From a virus: a stretch of DNA of 52,486 bases. The DNA lies in the IMG/VR virus record IMGVR_UViG_3300033979_000594, positions 1 through 52,486 of that record. The stretch is one strand, 5' to 3'. Made by a program: the position numbers and the translations under genes. The notes under the pieces are model-generated. The model made no database searches. It was not told the DNA's origin and saw only the letters and a list, made by a program, of their open reading frames with translations. This document shows positions 25,769-33,328 of the stretch, in pieces (within the stretch, counting starts at the first letter, position 1; each line of letters begins with the position of its first letter).

Positions 25769-25948
25769 ATGGCTGAATTATCAATTGATCAGCAGTTTCA
25801 GTTAGCTGCTTTTGAACTTCAAGTAAGGCAAATGTCGCGGGAACAAGCACAAGAATTTCTGATTAATTTGTTCAAGCAATATCAAACTCAAAGGGCAGCT
25901 TACATTGAACTTCTGGGACATCAGTGGGGTATAAGCTATATCCCATAA
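25769..25948 (+). CDS. nblA: NblA phycobilisome degradation protein, 59 aa
   Basis: The sequence LSIDQQFQLAAFELQVRQMS then REQAQEFLINLFKQYQTQRA and YIELLGHQWG follows the whole NblA family pattern (L-x-Q-Q-F ... F-x-x-Q-V ... MSxEQAQxFL ... LLKHQWG). NblA binds phycobilisomes and delivers them to Clp protease; freshwater cyanophages such as Ma-LMM01 carry nblA. An AAGGA ribosome binding site lies 9 bases upstream. Oddly, the lysine of LLKHQWG (K53 in the Anabaena protein, reported as needed for phycobilisome binding, from memory) is glycine here. The small size puts it below common ORF cut-offs. Confidence 0.9.
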   Translation: MAELSIDQQFQLAAFELQVRQMSREQAQEFLINLFKQYQTQRAAYIELLGHQWGISYIP

Positions 25949-25957
25949 TTGGTTTTT

Positions 25958-25993
25958 AGTCCCACTGTTTGCTGTTATATTTTTTGTGGGACT
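25958..25993 (+). promoter_or_regulatory. Hairpin between nblA and GIY-YIG gene
   Basis: AGTCCCAC / GTGGGACT form a perfect 8-bp stem with a 20-nt loop. No T run follows, so it may be a processing or attenuation element rather than a terminator, separating nblA mRNA from the downstream gene. Confidence 0.5.
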
Positions 25994-26008
25994 AATTTAT
26001 GTGTTTAT

Positions 26009-26275
26009 ATGCTTTACGTAATTGAATCTAGTAACAACTTATATAAGATTGGTATCTCTAATAATCCGCTTAAACGACTTAACCAATTGCAAGTAGGTAA
26101 TGGTGAAAAGTTAAAGATGGTTGCCATGCTGAATGTACAGAATGAAAAAATTACTGAGAAAAGAATACACTCAATGCTATGGCAAAATAAAAGTATTTTT
26201 GGTAGAAATAATGAATGGTTTAATTTAAGTAATGAGTTATTAAATTGGTTATTGGAATACTTACAGACTTGTTAA
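26009..26275 (+). CDS. GIY-YIG (T5orf172-type) protein, 88 aa
   Basis: ATG 26009 gives MLYVIESSNNLYKIGISNNP, a match to the compact GIY-YIG domain of the T5orf172/Mug113 kind (xxYVhxxxxxhYKIGhSxxxxxRxxxL), including KRLNQLQ as the following R-containing helix. EKITEKRIHSML carries the E-rich helix expected for the nuclease. These domains are stand-alone endonucleases in many phages. It sits directly downstream of nblA and is followed by a hairpin. Function as a homing or host-directed nuclease is inferred. Confidence 0.8.
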   Translation: MLYVIESSNNLYKIGISNNPLKRLNQLQVGNGEKLKMVAMLNVQNEKITEKRIHSMLWQNKSIFGRNNEWFNLSNELLNWLLEYLQTC

Positions 26276-26280
26276 GAAAT

Positions 26281-26307
26281 AAGGAACTACCTTCCTGTTA
26301 GTTCCTT
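26281..26307 (+). terminator. Hairpin after GIY-YIG gene
   Basis: AAGGAACTA / TAGTTCCTT is a perfect 9-bp stem 5 bp after the stop codon. There is no following T run, so termination strength is uncertain. Confidence 0.45.
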
Positions 26308-26356
26308 ACCAAGGATTTATCTTGAATGTACAACCAAATTATAATATATTTTATTT

Positions 26357-26381
26357 AAAAAAATACCCCAATGACGGGGTA
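26357..26381 (-). terminator. Terminator for 26.4-28.0 kb minus operon
   Basis: On the minus strand, TACCCC / GGGGTA is followed by seven T. It lies just below the 167-aa gene's stop. Confidence 0.8.
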
Positions 26382-26388
26382 TAATATT

Positions 26389-26883
26389 TTAAGCAATCTT
26401 TAAAAACGCATCCAGCGTTTTGCTAGGCACAGGCAGATGAGTGTGGAACTCTAGCCCGTGTTTTTCCGCCCATCTTCTCAGTGTCCTGACGTGAGGCGAT
26501 CGCCCAATCTGATGATTTAACCACAAAGGTACATCACAGCCTTTGATACCTTCAATAACAATTTCATCACCTAAAGCCTGTCCTAATGCTGCTTTAACTC
26601 TTGGCTCATTTAAGCGAGTAATTATTTGCTTGAGGGTGACACCAGACTTACATCCAACTGGGGGCTTATCACCTCGCTTTTGTTCCCTGCGAATATACGC
26701 CAACATCATTAACCACTGGCAATGAGTTTTGCTAATCAATACTTCATTATCATTGGGAGTTTTGCGACCGTCGGGAACTTTGCAAATATACTTGTATTTC
26801 CGCCAGGTGCGATCGCAGATGGGGCTACCGTATAATTTAACGCAAACAGCCCGCACCCATAACTCAGGATACATATTACTCAT
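26389..26883 (-). CDS. Hypothetical protein, 164 aa
   Basis: Its ATG overlaps the upstream stop by 8 bp (ATGAGTAA at 26876-26883). The sequence has an N-terminal HTH-like WRKYKYICKVPDGRKTPNDN segment, then KTHCQWLMMLAYIRREQKRG and a C-terminal RSPHVRTLRRWAEKHGLEF helix. The overall basic character suggests nucleic-acid binding. No family recognised. Confidence 0.5.
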   Translation of the reverse strand: MSNMYPELWVRAVCVKLYGSPICDRTWRKYKYICKVPDGRKTPNDNEVLISKTHCQWLMMLAYIRREQKRGDKPPVGCKSGVTLKQIITRLNEPRVKAALGQALGDEIVIEGIKGCDVPLWLNHQIGRSPHVRTLRRWAEKHGLEFHTHLPVPSKTLDAFLKIA

Positions 26884-27097
26884 AACTAGCAATCCTCATT
26901 ATCAATTCTTGTAATGCTCTATAGGAATAGCTACCGCTGCGGTAATCTTTCGCCGCTTGCTCAAGTTCATCGGCTAATATTTCACTAGCAGAAATAAGTG
27001 CTAAGGCTTCTAAGACTTTTGCTAAATCATATAAGTCAAAGTCGGTGCAGTCGGACTCTAAATACTGTAAAACACTTAACAAAGGAATTTTCCACAT
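26876..27097 (-). CDS. Hypothetical helical protein, 73 aa
   Basis: The ATG at 27097 has GGAGGT 5 bases upstream, so the shorter start is preferred over an in-frame TTG at 27109. The protein, beginning MWKIPLLSVLQYLESDCTDF, is acidic and helical with Ala/Leu-rich repeats. It is coupled to the next gene by an 8-bp overlap and follows the HAD gene with only 2 bp between. Function unknown. Confidence 0.5.
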   Translation of the reverse strand: MWKIPLLSVLQYLESDCTDFDLYDLAKVLEALALISASEILADELEQAAKDYRSGSYSYRALQELIMRIASYE

Positions 27098-27099
27098 AC

Positions 27100-27588
27100 T
27101 TACCTCCAATCGTTAGCCCAAATAAAATTAATCCCAGCGTTTTTGGCGCATTGCTCATCTTCTACCCTGTCTCCCACCATTAAAGCATCTTCCAATGGCA
27201 ATGAACAGCAATCTTCAATGAACTGCATAAGCATACCTGGGGAAGGTTTACGATAATTGCGCCCTGGCTTTAAATTAACTACATTTCCGTGTGGATAGCA
27301 TCTATACCCATTACTACCGTCAAAAGTAGTACAGAAATTAATACATTGTAGTTGTGGTAATAATTGCATTGTGTACATTTGTTCTTTGATGCAACTTTCT
27401 AACGTCTTTTTACGCGCTTCTACACCTGCTTGGTTAGTCACGCCTACAATAGTCCAGTCTGAATATCGGGTTATTGTTTCTCCTACCCCAGGTATTAATT
27501 CTTGATCGTAAGGGTCGTTAATAAATGTTGCCCCTGATTTAGTTTGCCGTACAGTGCCGTCTAAATCTAAGAATAAAATTTTACTCAT
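27100..27588 (-). CDS. HAD-superfamily phosphatase, 162 aa
   Basis: The protein opens MSKILFLDLDGTVRQTKSG. D8 and D10 of the DxDGT motif are the nucleophile and acid/base of HAD-IIIA phosphatases (polynucleotide 3'-phosphatase/histidinol-phosphatase type). TIVGVTNQAG is motif II (T). RKPSPGMLMQFIED supplies the motif III lysine, and MVGDRVEDEQCAKNAGINFI is motif IV (GDxxxD). All catalytic motifs are present. ATG 27588 overlaps the upstream stop by 8 bp. A DNA/RNA end-repair or sugar-phosphate role is likely; no kinase domain is attached. Confidence 0.8.
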   Translation of the reverse strand: MSKILFLDLDGTVRQTKSGATFINDPYDQELIPGVGETITRYSDWTIVGVTNQAGVEARKKTLESCIKEQMYTMQLLPQLQCINFCTTFDGSNGYRCYPHGNVVNLKPGRNYRKPSPGMLMQFIEDCCSLPLEDALMVGDRVEDEQCAKNAGINFIWANDWR

Positions 27589-27958
27589 TGGCTTCTCCAT
27601 TAACTAAATTTAGTCTCTTTTGCCGTCCTACGGCTTTGTAATGTCCAAATTCTTTAATCTGGATGTCTTTCTCAGAGACTCCAAATTCTTGGGCTTTCTC
27701 TTGCTCATGTAGCCTCACTACTTGCTGTTCTTGTCTCCATAAAGCAGCGATCGCCATTTCCAGTCCTTCTCCCATGCCCACGCCGTAGCAAGCAATCACT
27801 CTTAAAAGTTTACGCTTAAGTTCAGCAGGGACTTTAGCGCGTACTTCCCGTCTAGCATCGTCTACAACTTTGCGACCGTTGATCATGCCTCGATCAGGAT
27901 GGGCTGCAATGTCAGCTTGCAATTGTTCTCTTGTTTCTGGTTTTTTGCGATTAGTCAT
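27581..27958 (-). CDS. RHH-like or basic accessory protein, 125 aa
   Basis: The first half is basic and includes a strand-helix-helix pattern (REVRAKVPAELKRKLLRVIA, then YGVGMGEGLEMAIAALWRQE) as in ribbon-helix-helix regulators. The second half is charged. It is the first gene of the leftward operon, with direct repeats and a hairpin just upstream in the divergent region. Autoregulation is plausible. Confidence 0.5.
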   Translation of the reverse strand: MTNRKKPETREQLQADIAAHPDRGMINGRKVVDDARREVRAKVPAELKRKLLRVIACYGVGMGEGLEMAIAALWRQEQQVVRLHEQEKAQEFGVSEKDIQIKEFGHYKAVGRQKRLNLVNGEANE

Positions 27959-27978
27959 TCATTTACCTAATTATTCTT

Positions 27979-28059
27979 ATTCCACTAATAGCACACTAAT
28001 AGCGGAATATGCTATTTTTATTTTAAATCCTCCTAGAAGCTGAAACCAACTAGGAGGAT
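27979..28059. promoter_or_regulatory. Divergent control region with direct repeats and a 10-bp hairpin
   Basis: CACTAATAGC occurs twice in tandem, the pair framed by TATTCC / GGAATA (about 27979-28010), a plausible operator for the RHH-like gene to the left. ATCCTCCTAG (28027-28036) and CTAGGAGGAT (28050-28059) form a perfect 10-bp stem with a 13-nt loop upstream of the 80-aa plus-strand gene. Confidence 0.6.
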
Positions 28060-28089
28060 ATTGACCCCGTACACAGGAGCTAATAAATT

Positions 28090-28332
28090 ATGGCACGAGT
28101 TAAGTCAATTGAGGACATTTTGCCCAAGCAAGAAGCGAAAAAAGCCGGTTTCTCGCCAGAATGCCACGGATACCAGAATTTTTGTATTAATTACATTGAC
28201 AGGAAAATCAACGAATACTATCAAGGGACTGGGATTCAGCCGCCAACATTATCCACAATCCAAGCTTGGTTTTATAAAGACAACATCCCAGACTGGGCTG
28301 TGGTCATGTTCAAAAAAAACTTGCTAGTCTAA
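28090..28332 (+). CDS. Hypothetical protein, 80 aa
   Basis: ACAGGAGCTAATAAATT precedes ATG. The sequence MARVKSIEDILPKQEAKKAG is followed by a Y/N-rich segment and a hydrophobic WAVVMFKKNLL end. It has one cysteine pair (CHGYQNFC). It is followed by a large inverted repeat. Function unknown. Confidence 0.5.
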   Translation: MARVKSIEDILPKQEAKKAGFSPECHGYQNFCINYIDRKINEYYQGTGIQPPTLSTIQAWFYKDNIPDWAVVMFKKNLLV

Positions 28333-28333
28333 C

Positions 28334-28406
28334 ACCCCTTTAAATAGAAGTCAATGATTTATGGGATTTACCAGATATCTATTGACGCTCTATTAGAGGG
28401 GTTTTA
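28334..28406 (+). terminator. Large two-level inverted repeat, probable terminator
   Basis: ACCCCT (28334) pairs with AGGGGT (28397-28402), extended by AAATAGA/TCTATTA, with an inner GTCAAT / ATTGAC pair. TTTTAT follows. It separates the 80-aa gene from the next unit. Confidence 0.6.
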
Positions 28407-28459
28407 TATTGAGGACATACCAGACATGACCCGGACATGAGACGGGAAAACAATATGAG

Positions 28460-28729
28460 ATGAATCTACCAAAGTTAAGTCGTAAAGAAGCGGGTGATCG
28501 TTTAGGAGTAGGAGAAAGACAGGTACAGCGATATTTAAAAGTTGCGGTTCAGTATTTAAGTTCATTTAGTTCTTTTATTGACCCAGTAACAAACCAGTTA
28601 AACGGCAGCCCACTTACTGAAAAAGAAGTTAGCAATTTAGAGGAAATACAAGCGTTACTACGTAAGTACAAAAACTCTAAAAAAAGTAAAGAACAAATAG
28701 CAAGTGAGTTAAGCAATGGCAAACATTGA
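28460..28729 (+). CDS. MerR/HTH-like regulator, 89 aa
   Basis: LSRKEAGDRLGVGERQVQRY is a MerR-like/HTH_17 helix-turn-helix beginning at residue 6 (xxxEAAxxLGVxxxxVxRYL), followed by a helical tail with basic KYKNSKKSKEQIAS. It is the first gene of the long rightward cassette at 28.4-33.5 kb and likely its regulator or DNA-binding component. The next small gene overlaps its end. Confidence 0.65.
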   Translation: MNLPKLSRKEAGDRLGVGERQVQRYLKVAVQYLSSFSSFIDPVTNQLNGSPLTEKEVSNLEEIQALLRKYKNSKKSKEQIASELSNGKH

Positions 28730-28877
28730 AGTAGTAGTCCTAATCCGTAAATTAGAAAATGACGGTAGCTACACTGAGTGGCAAGCAAGACCCGGTTTTA
28801 ACGCATTTAACGCTAAAGCAAAGAAAGAAATTCAACAAATGATAGGAGTCACAGGAGCTAATTATGAACGTATTTGA
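28716..28877 (+). CDS. Hypothetical small protein, 53 aa
   Basis: The ORF starts 14 bases before the upstream stop and overlaps the next gene by 14 bp. MANIEVVVLIRKLENDGSYT is strand-rich, then a basic helix (NAKAKKEIQQMIGVTG). Two-sided overlap supports translation. Function unknown. Confidence 0.45.
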   Translation: MANIEVVVLIRKLENDGSYTEWQARPGFNAFNAKAKKEIQQMIGVTGANYERI

Positions 28878-29433
28878 TTTGATTAAGCCATTACTAAAGA
28901 ATCCTATTTCAGATGAACAATTAATAGCAAAAGCCCAATCTATTGCTAATGAAGTTGGGATTGATTTAAATTCACTTTTTGATTCAGTAGCAAATACGTA
29001 TGATAAAGCTACTGTTGAATTTATCGCTAATGAAGTGGATAAAGCTAATAATTTACCTGCTGTCGTTAATAATGATACTCAGTTAGCGACAACAGAACCC
29101 AAAAAGAAGGGTAAAAAAAGCGAGATTAGTAACACCAATATGCCCAATGCAAATGGTGTTGAAGCACTAAGACCTGCTGTTCAGAACTTGAAAACAGCAG
29201 TTGAGTCTGAAACTAAAGAAATCATCCAAGTATTTGATAGTAACTGTGGAAGAGTTGAGAGTGCGGTAACAGCTAAAATTATGCAACGCTGCCAACAAAT
29301 TAACCCCAATATTATCGCTAAAGTGTCCAGCGAGTTGGAGGGATACACAAATCAGTCTGCATCCTTTCGCCAACAGATTGGATCAATCTTCGATGAGGCT
29401 TTTGAAGATATCATCAATTTTGAAGCCGTCTAA
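28864..29433 (+). CDS. Hypothetical helical protein, 189 aa
   Basis: A CAGGAGCTAATT ribosome binding site precedes ATG. Residues 1-60 are an acidic helical domain, residues 75-95 a Lys-rich linker (KKKGKKSE), and residues 95-189 a long helical domain with heptad-like spacing (AVQNLKTAVESETKEIIQVF). No enzyme motif. It probably is a structural or assembly component of the following membrane cassette. Confidence 0.45.
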   Translation: MNVFDLIKPLLKNPISDEQLIAKAQSIANEVGIDLNSLFDSVANTYDKATVEFIANEVDKANNLPAVVNNDTQLATTEPKKKGKKSEISNTNMPNANGVEALRPAVQNLKTAVESETKEIIQVFDSNCGRVESAVTAKIMQRCQQINPNIIAKVSSELEGYTNQSASFRQQIGSIFDEAFEDIINFEAV

Positions 29434-29437
29434 TTGG

Positions 29438-29572
29438 ATGATTGTAGCGATATTTATTCAGTTCTTTATTCTATCAGGAATAGTGATTTATGCAATTTCC
29501 CAGCCACCTAGAAATACAGGAGGAAATAACCAATCCACAACCAGTGGAACTTACGTACAAGCCCAGCGGTGA
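29438..29572 (+). CDS. Small single-pass membrane protein, 44 aa
   Basis: MIVAIFIQFFILSGIVIYAI is a single hydrophobic helix, followed by a polar N/T/S tail (RNTGGNNQSTTSG). The C-terminal half overlaps the next gene in another frame (29490-29572). The arrangement resembles small coat-like or anchor proteins of secretion systems. Confidence 0.5.
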   Translation: MIVAIFIQFFILSGIVIYAISQPPRNTGGNNQSTTSGTYVQAQR

Positions 29573-29855
29573 ATTCACTTTAAAGGGTTCTCCTGCGCTC
29601 AATGCAATTGACAGATTGATAGTTTCATCGGACTATCACAAGGACCAAGACCGTCGTCTCAAATCAGAGTTAGAGCAACGCATAAGCGACGAAGCCAAAA
29701 TGACAAATGCCATGACTATTACCTTTTTAGGCTTGGCGACTCTAACTTTAATCCTCTGTGCATTTTTAAGTATCAACAAATCAACTAACCAGGAGCATAA
29801 ACAATGTTTGACAACATTTTCGCCGGACTCGCAACTCAAGAGAAGACACAATTAA
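29490..29855 (+). CDS. Membrane protein with C-terminal TM helix, 121 aa
   Basis: The first 65 residues are hydrophilic, with an RRLKSELEQRISDE helix. A TM segment (TITFLGLATLTLILCAFLSI) runs about residues 74-93, followed by a basic tail, so the N-terminal domain would be on one side of the membrane. It overlaps the small membrane gene and the next gene in different frames. Function unknown. Confidence 0.5.
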   Translation: MQFPSHLEIQEEITNPQPVELTYKPSGEFTLKGSPALNAIDRLIVSSDYHKDQDRRLKSELEQRISDEAKMTNAMTITFLGLATLTLILCAFLSINKSTNQEHKQCLTTFSPDSQLKRRHN

Positions 29856-30241
29856 CTGGACTTGGTACTGATGTCACGGTAATTGGTGATATGGGGGCTT
29901 CTTTGAACAGAATTAAAGCAACCATGAAGTTACCAGCAGGGGTATCCGCCCAGCAGGTTCTTCAGGAAGCCAAAAACACTGGGGAAATAGAAGCCCAGTT
30001 GGAATTAGCCAAAGACATAGTTGCTAGTAGAAGTCAGCAAATGGATCAATTACTGAGACTCCATGAGTTAAATGTTCAGCATACTCAAAAAGTGATGCAA
30101 GTTGATGAACGTTTAAGAGGAATTAGTGCTAGTCACGGTAAAGTTGTATCCAGATATCAACTAGGCGCAGCAGAAACTCAAGTCAATTTAGACGGCTTTC
30201 AAACAGTTTACGAAGTTCAAGCTAAGGAGATATTTTCATGA
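29804..30241 (+). CDS. Hypothetical helical protein, 145 aa
   Basis: The ATG follows CAGGAGCATAAACA. The middle region (EAKNTGEIEAQLELAKDIVA followed by SQQMDQLLRLHELNVQHTQK) is a long helix, probably coiled-coil. It overlaps the preceding and following genes by 52 and 4 bp. A filament-like or adaptor role in the cassette is conceivable; nothing further is supported. Confidence 0.45.
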   Translation: MFDNIFAGLATQEKTQLTGLGTDVTVIGDMGASLNRIKATMKLPAGVSAQQVLQEAKNTGEIEAQLELAKDIVASRSQQMDQLLRLHELNVQHTQKVMQVDERLRGISASHGKVVSRYQLGAAETQVNLDGFQTVYEVQAKEIFS

Positions 30242-30720
30242 TATTTAAACGGAATAGTGAAGCGGACGCTACCCTATTCCAATTCTTTAATAAAGTTGGT
30301 TGGGGCGTGCTTTTATACAATGCTTACACCCTTTACCCCTACTTTTATGACTTATTAAAGAGTGCGGAATATTGGCAAAGAATATTTGCAAGTGCTGTAG
30401 CAGTGGCTTTGATTTTGGGGATTGAATTGTCAGTAACAACGGTTATATTTGATCCTAAAATGCTAATCAAAGTGTTAACAAAGCCTAAAGCAGATCAGGA
30501 AGTAAAGAAGATATTTGATACAGTTTTTTTTGTAGGATTAATAATTTTTCTGCTCGTAGCATCCTACACATTCTGGACTGATTATCAAATTAATTTGAAG
30601 CAGTTAGGTAATCCTTCTGCTATGTTCTTAAGGGTTCTTTGTGGAGTATTTGTTGTTGGTAGCGAATTGGCTTTTGGATGTGCAAATGTGTTTGATTTAG
30701 CAAGTAAGGAGAGAGATTAA
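30238..30720 (+). CDS. Polytopic membrane protein, 160 aa
   Basis: Four hydrophobic stretches are visible (VGWGVLLYNAYTLYPYF, IFASAVAVALILGIELSVTT, IFDTVFFVGLIIFLLVASY and FLRVLCGVFVVGSELAFGC). The N-terminus carries charged residues. The start overlaps the upstream stop by 4 bp (ATGA). It may form the channel or base of the cassette's membrane assembly. Confidence 0.55.
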   Translation: MIFKRNSEADATLFQFFNKVGWGVLLYNAYTLYPYFYDLLKSAEYWQRIFASAVAVALILGIELSVTTVIFDPKMLIKVLTKPKADQEVKKIFDTVFFVGLIIFLLVASYTFWTDYQINLKQLGNPSAMFLRVLCGVFVVGSELAFGCANVFDLASKERD

Positions 30721-30721
30721 A

Positions 30722-30817
30722 ATGCCAGTAACAGATATCAAAAGTGTAATCACGATATTACTAATTGCATTGTTCTTAGGCATGATTTTGTATTTGCAAT
30801 ACGACATGAGGAGGTAG
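30722..30817 (+). CDS. Micro-membrane protein, 31 aa
   Basis: The ORF begins one base after the previous stop codon. MPVTDIKSVITILLIALFLG followed by MILYLQYDMRR is one TM helix with a positive C-terminal end. It ends 2 bp before the next start, whose GGAGG lies inside this gene's end. Order and spacing indicate real translation. Confidence 0.55.
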   Translation: MPVTDIKSVITILLIALFLGMILYLQYDMRR

Positions 30818-30819
30818 TG

Positions 30820-30999
30820 ATGAATCAACTAAAAGAAGCTTATAGATGTGCTTTTGAAATCAGAGGCTTGTCCAGACAAATGGCTGAAGATTGCGCTCAA
30901 ATAATAATCAATGACCGAACGCGATCGCGCACCCCGGAGGAGCAAATGCTTATAGATAAAGCATTCCAAATTTCTCAATTGTTGATTTTCAAGGATTAA
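30820..30999 (+). CDS. Hypothetical helical protein, 59 aa
   Basis: The ATG at 30820 has GAGGAGG 4-5 bases upstream. MNQLKEAYRCAFEIRGLSRQ is followed by AEDCAQIIINDRTRSRTPEE and a hydrophobic end. It is soluble and helical. It contains the HIP1-like GCGATCGCG. Function unknown. Confidence 0.5.
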   Translation: MNQLKEAYRCAFEIRGLSRQMAEDCAQIIINDRTRSRTPEEQMLIDKAFQISQLLIFKD

Positions 31000-31004
31000 A
31001 AAAG

Positions 31005-31292
31005 ATGAATAGACTATTGTACGGTGGGTTATTATTTTGTGGGTATGCAACTTTCCAGCTTTTAGGCTTTTTAATAAAAGCTTATCCTTCTACTGCCGGC
31101 GGTGCGATCGCACTGATTCTTTTAGGATTGTTACTGATACTAATTGCTGGTTTTAATAATTGGTTAGGGTTATACCACAGATATCACGGGGTAATGAGTA
31201 AAAACTTGACTTTAGTGGGGTTTGCCCCTATTTACATCTTTGGTGGTTTAGTTCTATTTGCAGTCATGGTAGGTTTATATGCAGCATCTTAA
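31005..31292 (+). CDS. Membrane protein with three TM helices, 95 aa
   Basis: TM helices are LYGGLLFCGYATFQLLGFL, AIALILLGLLLILIAGF and IYIFGGLVLFAVMVGLYA. The protein's last 14 bases overlap the next gene in another frame. Together with the 160-aa and 31-aa proteins it forms the membrane part of the cassette. No family recognised. Confidence 0.55.
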   Translation: MNRLLYGGLLFCGYATFQLLGFLIKAYPSTAGGAIALILLGLLLILIAGFNNWLGLYHRYHGVMSKNLTLVGFAPIYIFGGLVLFAVMVGLYAAS

Positions 31293-31788
31293 CTCAATTT
31301 TAAAACGCTTAGAAATTTTGTCTTCTGAATACCCTGAGCATATCATACTTGATGATTATTGGCTAGATGATCTATGCGATAGTTTGGTGACACAAAAGCA
31401 AAACTCAAGTCAAAACCAGCGTTTTCAACTAATAGTAACTGGGGAATTTGGTATTGGTAAATCAGCATTGATTGAGATAATTCAAGAGAGAACTGGTTTA
31501 CATAGAGACGACATTTTGGAAAGACAAAGACCGTTTGATGACGGACTTACTAAAAAACAGAGAGAAAATATCTGTTTAATTGCAATGGGTACTTGCGTGA
31601 TGAGGTACTTCTTGTGCAGCGTTAATTACTGGAGAATTAACCCAGAATTAGCAAATCTTTTTAGGCACGTACGGGATTTGCTTGACAACAAATATATTCC
31701 TTGTGCATTGGTAATTCCTACAAACACGGACCCTTACATAACATTAGCTCCCAACTTACCAAAACCTTCTTATGCAGCATCATACTAA
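31279..31788 (+). CDS. Internally deleted paralogue of the P-loop ATPase, 169 aa
   Basis: The N-terminal half, EYPEHIILDDYWLDDLCDSL and VTGEFGIGKSALIEI (Walker A GEFGIGKS), aligns with residues around 195-250 of the 518-aa ATPase. The C-terminal half (ICLIAMGTCVMRYFL and LDNKYIPCALVIPTNTDPYI) aligns with that protein's residues about 385-450. The roughly 130 residues between, containing Walker B, are missing. It lies immediately upstream with a repeated TATGCAGCATC at both its start and end, so it arose by tandem duplication and deletion. It could act as a regulatory subunit or be a relic. Confidence 0.7.
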   Translation: MQHLNSILKRLEILSSEYPEHIILDDYWLDDLCDSLVTQKQNSSQNQRFQLIVTGEFGIGKSALIEIIQERTGLHRDDILERQRPFDDGLTKKQRENICLIAMGTCVMRYFLCSVNYWRINPELANLFRHVRDLLDNKYIPCALVIPTNTDPYITLAPNLPKPSYAASY

Positions 31789-33328
31789 TCCATTTTCAAA
31801 AGATAAAGACATTTATTCCAAGTTGATAAATGTTGAGCGGGTTCTGATGGGAACTCTTGCAGCTACAGCAATAGCGGGTACGTTTACCCCAGTGATATTT
31901 GCCCCAAACTTAAATAGTGAAGTTAAGCTAATTCAACAGTTACTTGGGCTTTTTTCAGGTGCGTGTTTTACCGCTGAAGTCTACCGACGCAAGCATAAAG
32001 AGAAGTTCTACAAGTCTATTGAAGATGCTAGTCACGCTATTATCAAAGAGGAACTCAAAGGCACGTTTACCTTTGAACAATGTAAGAATGCTATACAATC
32101 TAAGCGTGAGTTGGCAGGGTATATAAATGGACTTCCAGAAATGGAACGACCCCGCTGGATGCAATCTTATGGATTACAAGGCTTAGTTGAGTTACCGCAA
32201 ATACAACAAGCGGTTATTGATGAGCCTAGACAGTTACCAGGTTCTCGTGCCGTGGCTAATCCTGAAATAGCCACAGTGGATGAAAAGATGGTCCAATCAA
32301 TTATCAATCCCAGCACCCGGCAATTACTGGAAGAATTAGCGTCTCAGTATCCTGAATATGTACGGATAGATGATGAATGGGTTGATGAATTGTGTGAAAG
32401 TTCCGCTAGACAGAAGATGAGCGAACGTGCTAACCACCACTTTAGCTTTTGGGGTGAAACTCAGTCAGGAAAGTCTACTTTAGCAGGTGTTTTTATCAAT
32501 AAGATTGCTGCTAAGTCACAAGGACCAGCTTATGTGTTTGGTTCAGACCCTAAGAACTATTTAACAGCTTGGTTGTGTAAATTTAGCCGCAAGTTTGATG
32601 GTTTTAAAACCAATCTAGATCAATGGGTTACGTTTGCCACAAAAGTTATAGATGCACGTCAGGATGAGTTTAAAAACAACCGCAAGGGTGAAGGATTAGG
32701 TGAAATATTCCTGATTCAAGATGAAGTTAATGTGGTATTTGGTGAAGGGAAAGGACTTGTTGGACAAGTGCCGAAAGACACAGCAATGAACCTTTGTGCT
32801 ATGTGGAATTATGTTATTAACTTCACCGCTGCTATGAAGATTCACGGTATTTTTATGGGACAAAACCCATTGAGTACCTACACTGGTTTTAGTCGTCCTG
32901 CGCTTAAAAATATCTGCTTTTTGGCACTAGGTAAAGTATCTAATTACGTTTTAACCAAGATGCCGGAGTTGTTAAATGTCAAAGCAGAAATATCTGATTT
33001 GTTTAGTCAAGTGTGCGAACTTCTGGATAATGAAGAGGTGAGATATGCTCTGGTAATTCCTACCCGTGGTAATCCGTTTGTTGCATTAATCCCAGTATTT
33101 GATATTGATGCAATGGAACAAAACAACGACTCCCAAGATGAACCCCAACCACAAAAGGACACAGCGGACTATTATCAAATATTGGTTGAATGGATTAGAA
33201 GCTTGGGTAGACAGCCCACAGCAGACGAATTAAAAGCAGCCTGGAAACATTTAACCCAACAGGAATTAAACGATAAAGGTGTGGAATTATTAATGGCAAA
33301 ATTAAAGGAGGGAATGGGAGATGAGTAA
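31772..33328 (+). CDS. Membrane-anchored FtsK/HerA/TraD-like P-loop ATPase, 518 aa
   Basis: The N-terminus has hydrophobic segments (LMGTLAATAIAGTFTPVIFA and QQLLGLFSGACFTAEVY), likely membrane anchors. The ATPase domain has Walker A FWGETQSGKSTLAG at about residues 228-241 and Walker B IFLIQDEVNVVF near 320, then a polar loop (FMGQNPLSTYTGF) typical of DNA-pumping ATPases. The C-terminal 70 residues hold a separate helical domain. Its size suits a coupling or translocase motor. The following 67-aa gene overlaps by 8 bp. DNA or protein translocation across the membrane is the best inference, but no substrate is known. Confidence 0.65.
   Translation: MQHHTNPFSKDKDIYSKLINVERVLMGTLAATAIAGTFTPVIFAPNLNSEVKLIQQLLGLFSGACFTAEVYRRKHKEKFYKSIEDASHAIIKEELKGTFTFEQCKNAIQSKRELAGYINGLPEMERPRWMQSYGLQGLVELPQIQQAVIDEPRQLPGSRAVANPEIATVDEKMVQSIINPSTRQLLEELASQYPEYVRIDDEWVDELCESSARQKMSERANHHFSFWGETQSGKSTLAGVFINKIAAKSQGPAYVFGSDPKNYLTAWLCKFSRKFDGFKTNLDQWVTFATKVIDARQDEFKNNRKGEGLGEIFLIQDEVNVVFGEGKGLVGQVPKDTAMNLCAMWNYVINFTAAMKIHGIFMGQNPLSTYTGFSRPALKNICFLALGKVSNYVLTKMPELLNVKAEISDLFSQVCELLDNEEVRYALVIPTRGNPFVALIPVFDIDAMEQNNDSQDEPQPQKDTADYYQILVEWIRSLGRQPTADELKAAWKHLTQQELNDKGVELLMAKLKEGMGDE

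Noticed and set aside
28061-28327. 88-aa ORF in another frame over the 80-aa gene
   Set aside because: The 80-aa frame has the ribosome binding site ACAGGAG and better composition.
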